From the NCBI GenBank assembly GCA_030608245.1, contig JAUWEO010000084.1:1-7404 (forward strand): a stretch of DNA of 7,404 bases, given 5' to 3'. Of the stretch, positions 6,297 through 7,404 are shown piece by piece. Source of the DNA: Candidatus Latescibacterota bacterium (lineage in GTDB: Bacteria; Latescibacterota; MVCY01). Each line of letters opens with the position of its first letter. Positions within the stretch are counted from its first letter, which is position 1. The notes under the pieces are model-generated. The model made no database searches and was not told where the DNA came from. It saw only the letters and a list, made by a program, of their open reading frames with translations. The translations under genes and the position numbers were made by a program.

Positions 6297-6330
6297 CGAA
6301 TGTCTTCGTGGCAGCCTTAGTGGAAATCAA

Positions 6331-7404
6331 ATGAACAAACCTGCTGCCCGAGAGCTTGCCCTGAAGATACTTAAACGGGTTGATGGGGGGACATATGCAG
6401 ATAAGATCTTGGGAGACCGTCTGTCCCAGAGCGGTCTGTCGGATACGGATAGGGCATTGGTGAAGAAGCTGGTCCTGGGAGTAACCAAATGGCGAGAACG
6501 GCTGGACTGGATTCTGAAGAGCTACCTGACCGAAGGACCGGAGAAACTTAACCCGTGGATAAAAAATGTATTGCGCCTGGGAATCTATCAGATTATCTTT
6601 CTGGATAAAATTCCCCCCTGGGCAGCGGTAGACGAGGCGGTCAAACTTGCCGAACAATACGGAAATCGGGGCACCAAGGGTTTAATCAACGCAGTGCTGC
6701 GCAGGATTGTCAGAGAGGGGGATAATGTCGACTACCCGGATATTAGAAAAAATCCAGCAAGGTATCTTTCTGTCTATCACTCCCACCCTCTCTGGGCGGT
6801 GAAAAGGTGGATTAAGCGGTATGGATCGGCAGCAACGGCTGAGCTGTGCGAGTTCAACAATGCCGGGCCCAAGATCTTTATTCGGGTTAACTCCCTTAAA
6901 ACCACTCCAGAGAAGCTCATTCGTGAATTAGAGACAAAGGGTATTAAAGCACGGCCCAACCAGCTTGTGCCGGATTTCCTGGAGCTGGAATCAGCCGAAG
7001 GTCTGTTCAAAACCAGATGCTTTCTGGAAGGTCATTTTCAGGTGCAGGACCCTGGTGCTGGGGTGGCGGTTCTTCTGCTTGCCCCTCGGCCAGGGGAAAG
7101 GGTCCTGGATATGTGCAGCGCCCCAGGGGGGAAAGCCACGCAAATAGCTGAAATAATGAACAATCAAGGACTAATCCTTGCCCTTGATAGACACAAAGGG
7201 CGACTCAGAATGTTTCGGGAGAATATCAAAAGGTTGGGTATACAGATTATCCAGGCTAAGGCAGAAGAAGCCTTGAATTTTACCTCGCAACCCTTTGATC
7301 GGGTCCTGGTGGATGTGCCCTGTTCGGGATCAGGTACTCTTTGCCGCAGGGCCGATGCCCGCTGGAAGATGCAGGAGAAAATCGAGGAGCTGACAGCTCT
7401 TCAA
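6331..7404 (+). CDS. rsmB: 16S rRNA (cytosine-967-C5)-methyltransferase RsmB, 3' end outside window
   Basis: The frame is open from ATG 6331 to the window edge: 358 residues of a family usually about 430-450 long. Residues 1-130 form the NusB-like RNA-binding domain (ARELALKILKRV at 6-17, LRLGIYQIIFLDKIP at 81-95, GLINAVLRR at 117-125). The N1/ferredoxin-like part follows with SHPLWAVKRW (151-160) and IRVNSLK (184-190). The Rossmann methyltransferase domain has SAM motif I, DMCSAPGGKATQIA (260-273), motif II, ALDRHKGR (284-291), and motif IV, DVPCSGSGT (328-336), with C331 the enzyme-release cysteine. The nucleophilic cysteine of motif VI (TCS) would lie just beyond the edge. Known RsmB uses SAM to methylate C967 of 16S rRNA in the cytoplasm. 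Only a weak AGTGGA (6319-6324) precedes the start, right after the palindromic repeat. The frame is also open upstream, but family alignment favours this ATG. A related NSUN/RsmF-type enzyme is unlikely given the NusB domain. Confidence 0.9.
   Translation, partial: MNKPAARELALKILKRVDGGTYADKILGDRLSQSGLSDTDRALVKKLVLGVTKWRERLDWILKSYLTEGPEKLNPWIKNVLRLGIYQIIFLDKIPPWAAVDEAVKLAEQYGNRGTKGLINAVLRRIVREGDNVDYPDIRKNPARYLSVYHSHPLWAVKRWIKRYGSAATAELCEFNNAGPKIFIRVNSLKTTPEKLIRELETKGIKARPNQLVPDFLELESAEGLFKTRCFLEGHFQVQDPGAGVAVLLLAPRPGERVLDMCSAPGGKATQIAEIMNNQGLILALDRHKGRLRMFRENIKRLGIQIIQAKAEEALNFTSQPFDRVLVDVPCSGSGTLCRRADARWKMQEKIEELTALQ

Larger units (their letters stand above)
6201..6326. repeat. Complex palindromic intergenic repeat (CCACxAAG / CACxAAGACA type)
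   Basis: The outer arms are CCACCAAG (6201-6208) with CACTAAGACA (6210-6219) on the left. Read from the other strand, the right arm has CCACTAAG and CACGAAGACA (about 6323-6302). The arms match with one difference each and a small offset. Two nested hairpins lie inside. From general knowledge, CCACCAAGACACCAAGACACGAAG-like palindromes recur between genes of many anaerobic and candidate-phylum bacteria. The element fills nearly all of the mrdA-rsmB gap, contains the mrdA stop codon, and ends just before the rsmB start. Confidence 0.7.

Noticed and set aside
6289..6657. Minus-strand open frame of 122 codons across the repeat and rsmB start
   Set aside because: The opposite strand encodes the NusB-like domain of RsmB with clear motifs. 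The antisense translation is not recognisable.

Overview
The window is ordinary bacterial chromosome, about half G+C by eye, with frequent AGA/AGG arginine codons and strong AAGGAG-type ribosome binding sites. A MreD/PBP2 pair, an AlaC-type aminotransferase and a citramalate synthase suggest a rod-forming, probably Gram-negative bacterium that makes its amino acids. Two intergenic palindromes of the CACxAAGACAC / ACCACxGAGAACAC kind point the same way, as I know such repeats mainly from anaerobic and uncultivated Gram-negative lineages (Desulfobacterota-like and several candidate phyla). I cannot place it more precisely from sequence alone.

Left end (1-1030): two broken genes meet head to head. 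On the minus strand is an XRE-type helix-turn-helix protein with a C-terminal winged-helix-like domain. On the plus strand is the last third of comM (YifB, Mg-chelatase-like AAA+ ATPase). ComM homology begins abruptly at about base 548, at the Cys-Pro-Cys motif, and everything upstream, including the Walker motifs, is gone. The XRE frame has no start codon between its helix-turn-helix domain and that point, and its open frame runs on into comM antisense. This looks like a rearrangement breakpoint or an assembly join. From 1031 to 1183 there is a short palindromic repeat and the leader of the next gene.

Centre (1184-6229): four plus-strand genes lie close together: cimA (citramalate synthase), alaC (glutamate-pyruvate aminotransferase), mreD and mrdA (PBP2). 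cimA and alaC overlap by 4 bases, alaC-mreD are 20 bases apart and mreD-mrdA 2 bases apart, so one transcript is likely. The first two genes concern pyruvate-derived amino acids (isoleucine precursor and alanine). The last two concern cell-wall elongation. mreB, mreC and rodA, the usual partners of mreD and mrdA, are not adjacent here. Three successive genes start at GTG, TTG and TTG, each supported by an AAGGAG sequence.

Right end (6230-7404): a complex palindromic repeat with nested hairpins fills the gap after mrdA and has overrun its 3' end, so the last residues of PBP2 are encoded by repeat sequence. It is followed by rsmB (16S rRNA m5C967 methyltransferase), which runs off the window before its catalytic motif VI.

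I see no new multi-gene system, CRISPR array, RNA gene or insertion sequence. The points most worth a second look are the comM/XRE breakpoint, the repeat-encoded tail of PBP2, and the unusual signature residues in CimA.
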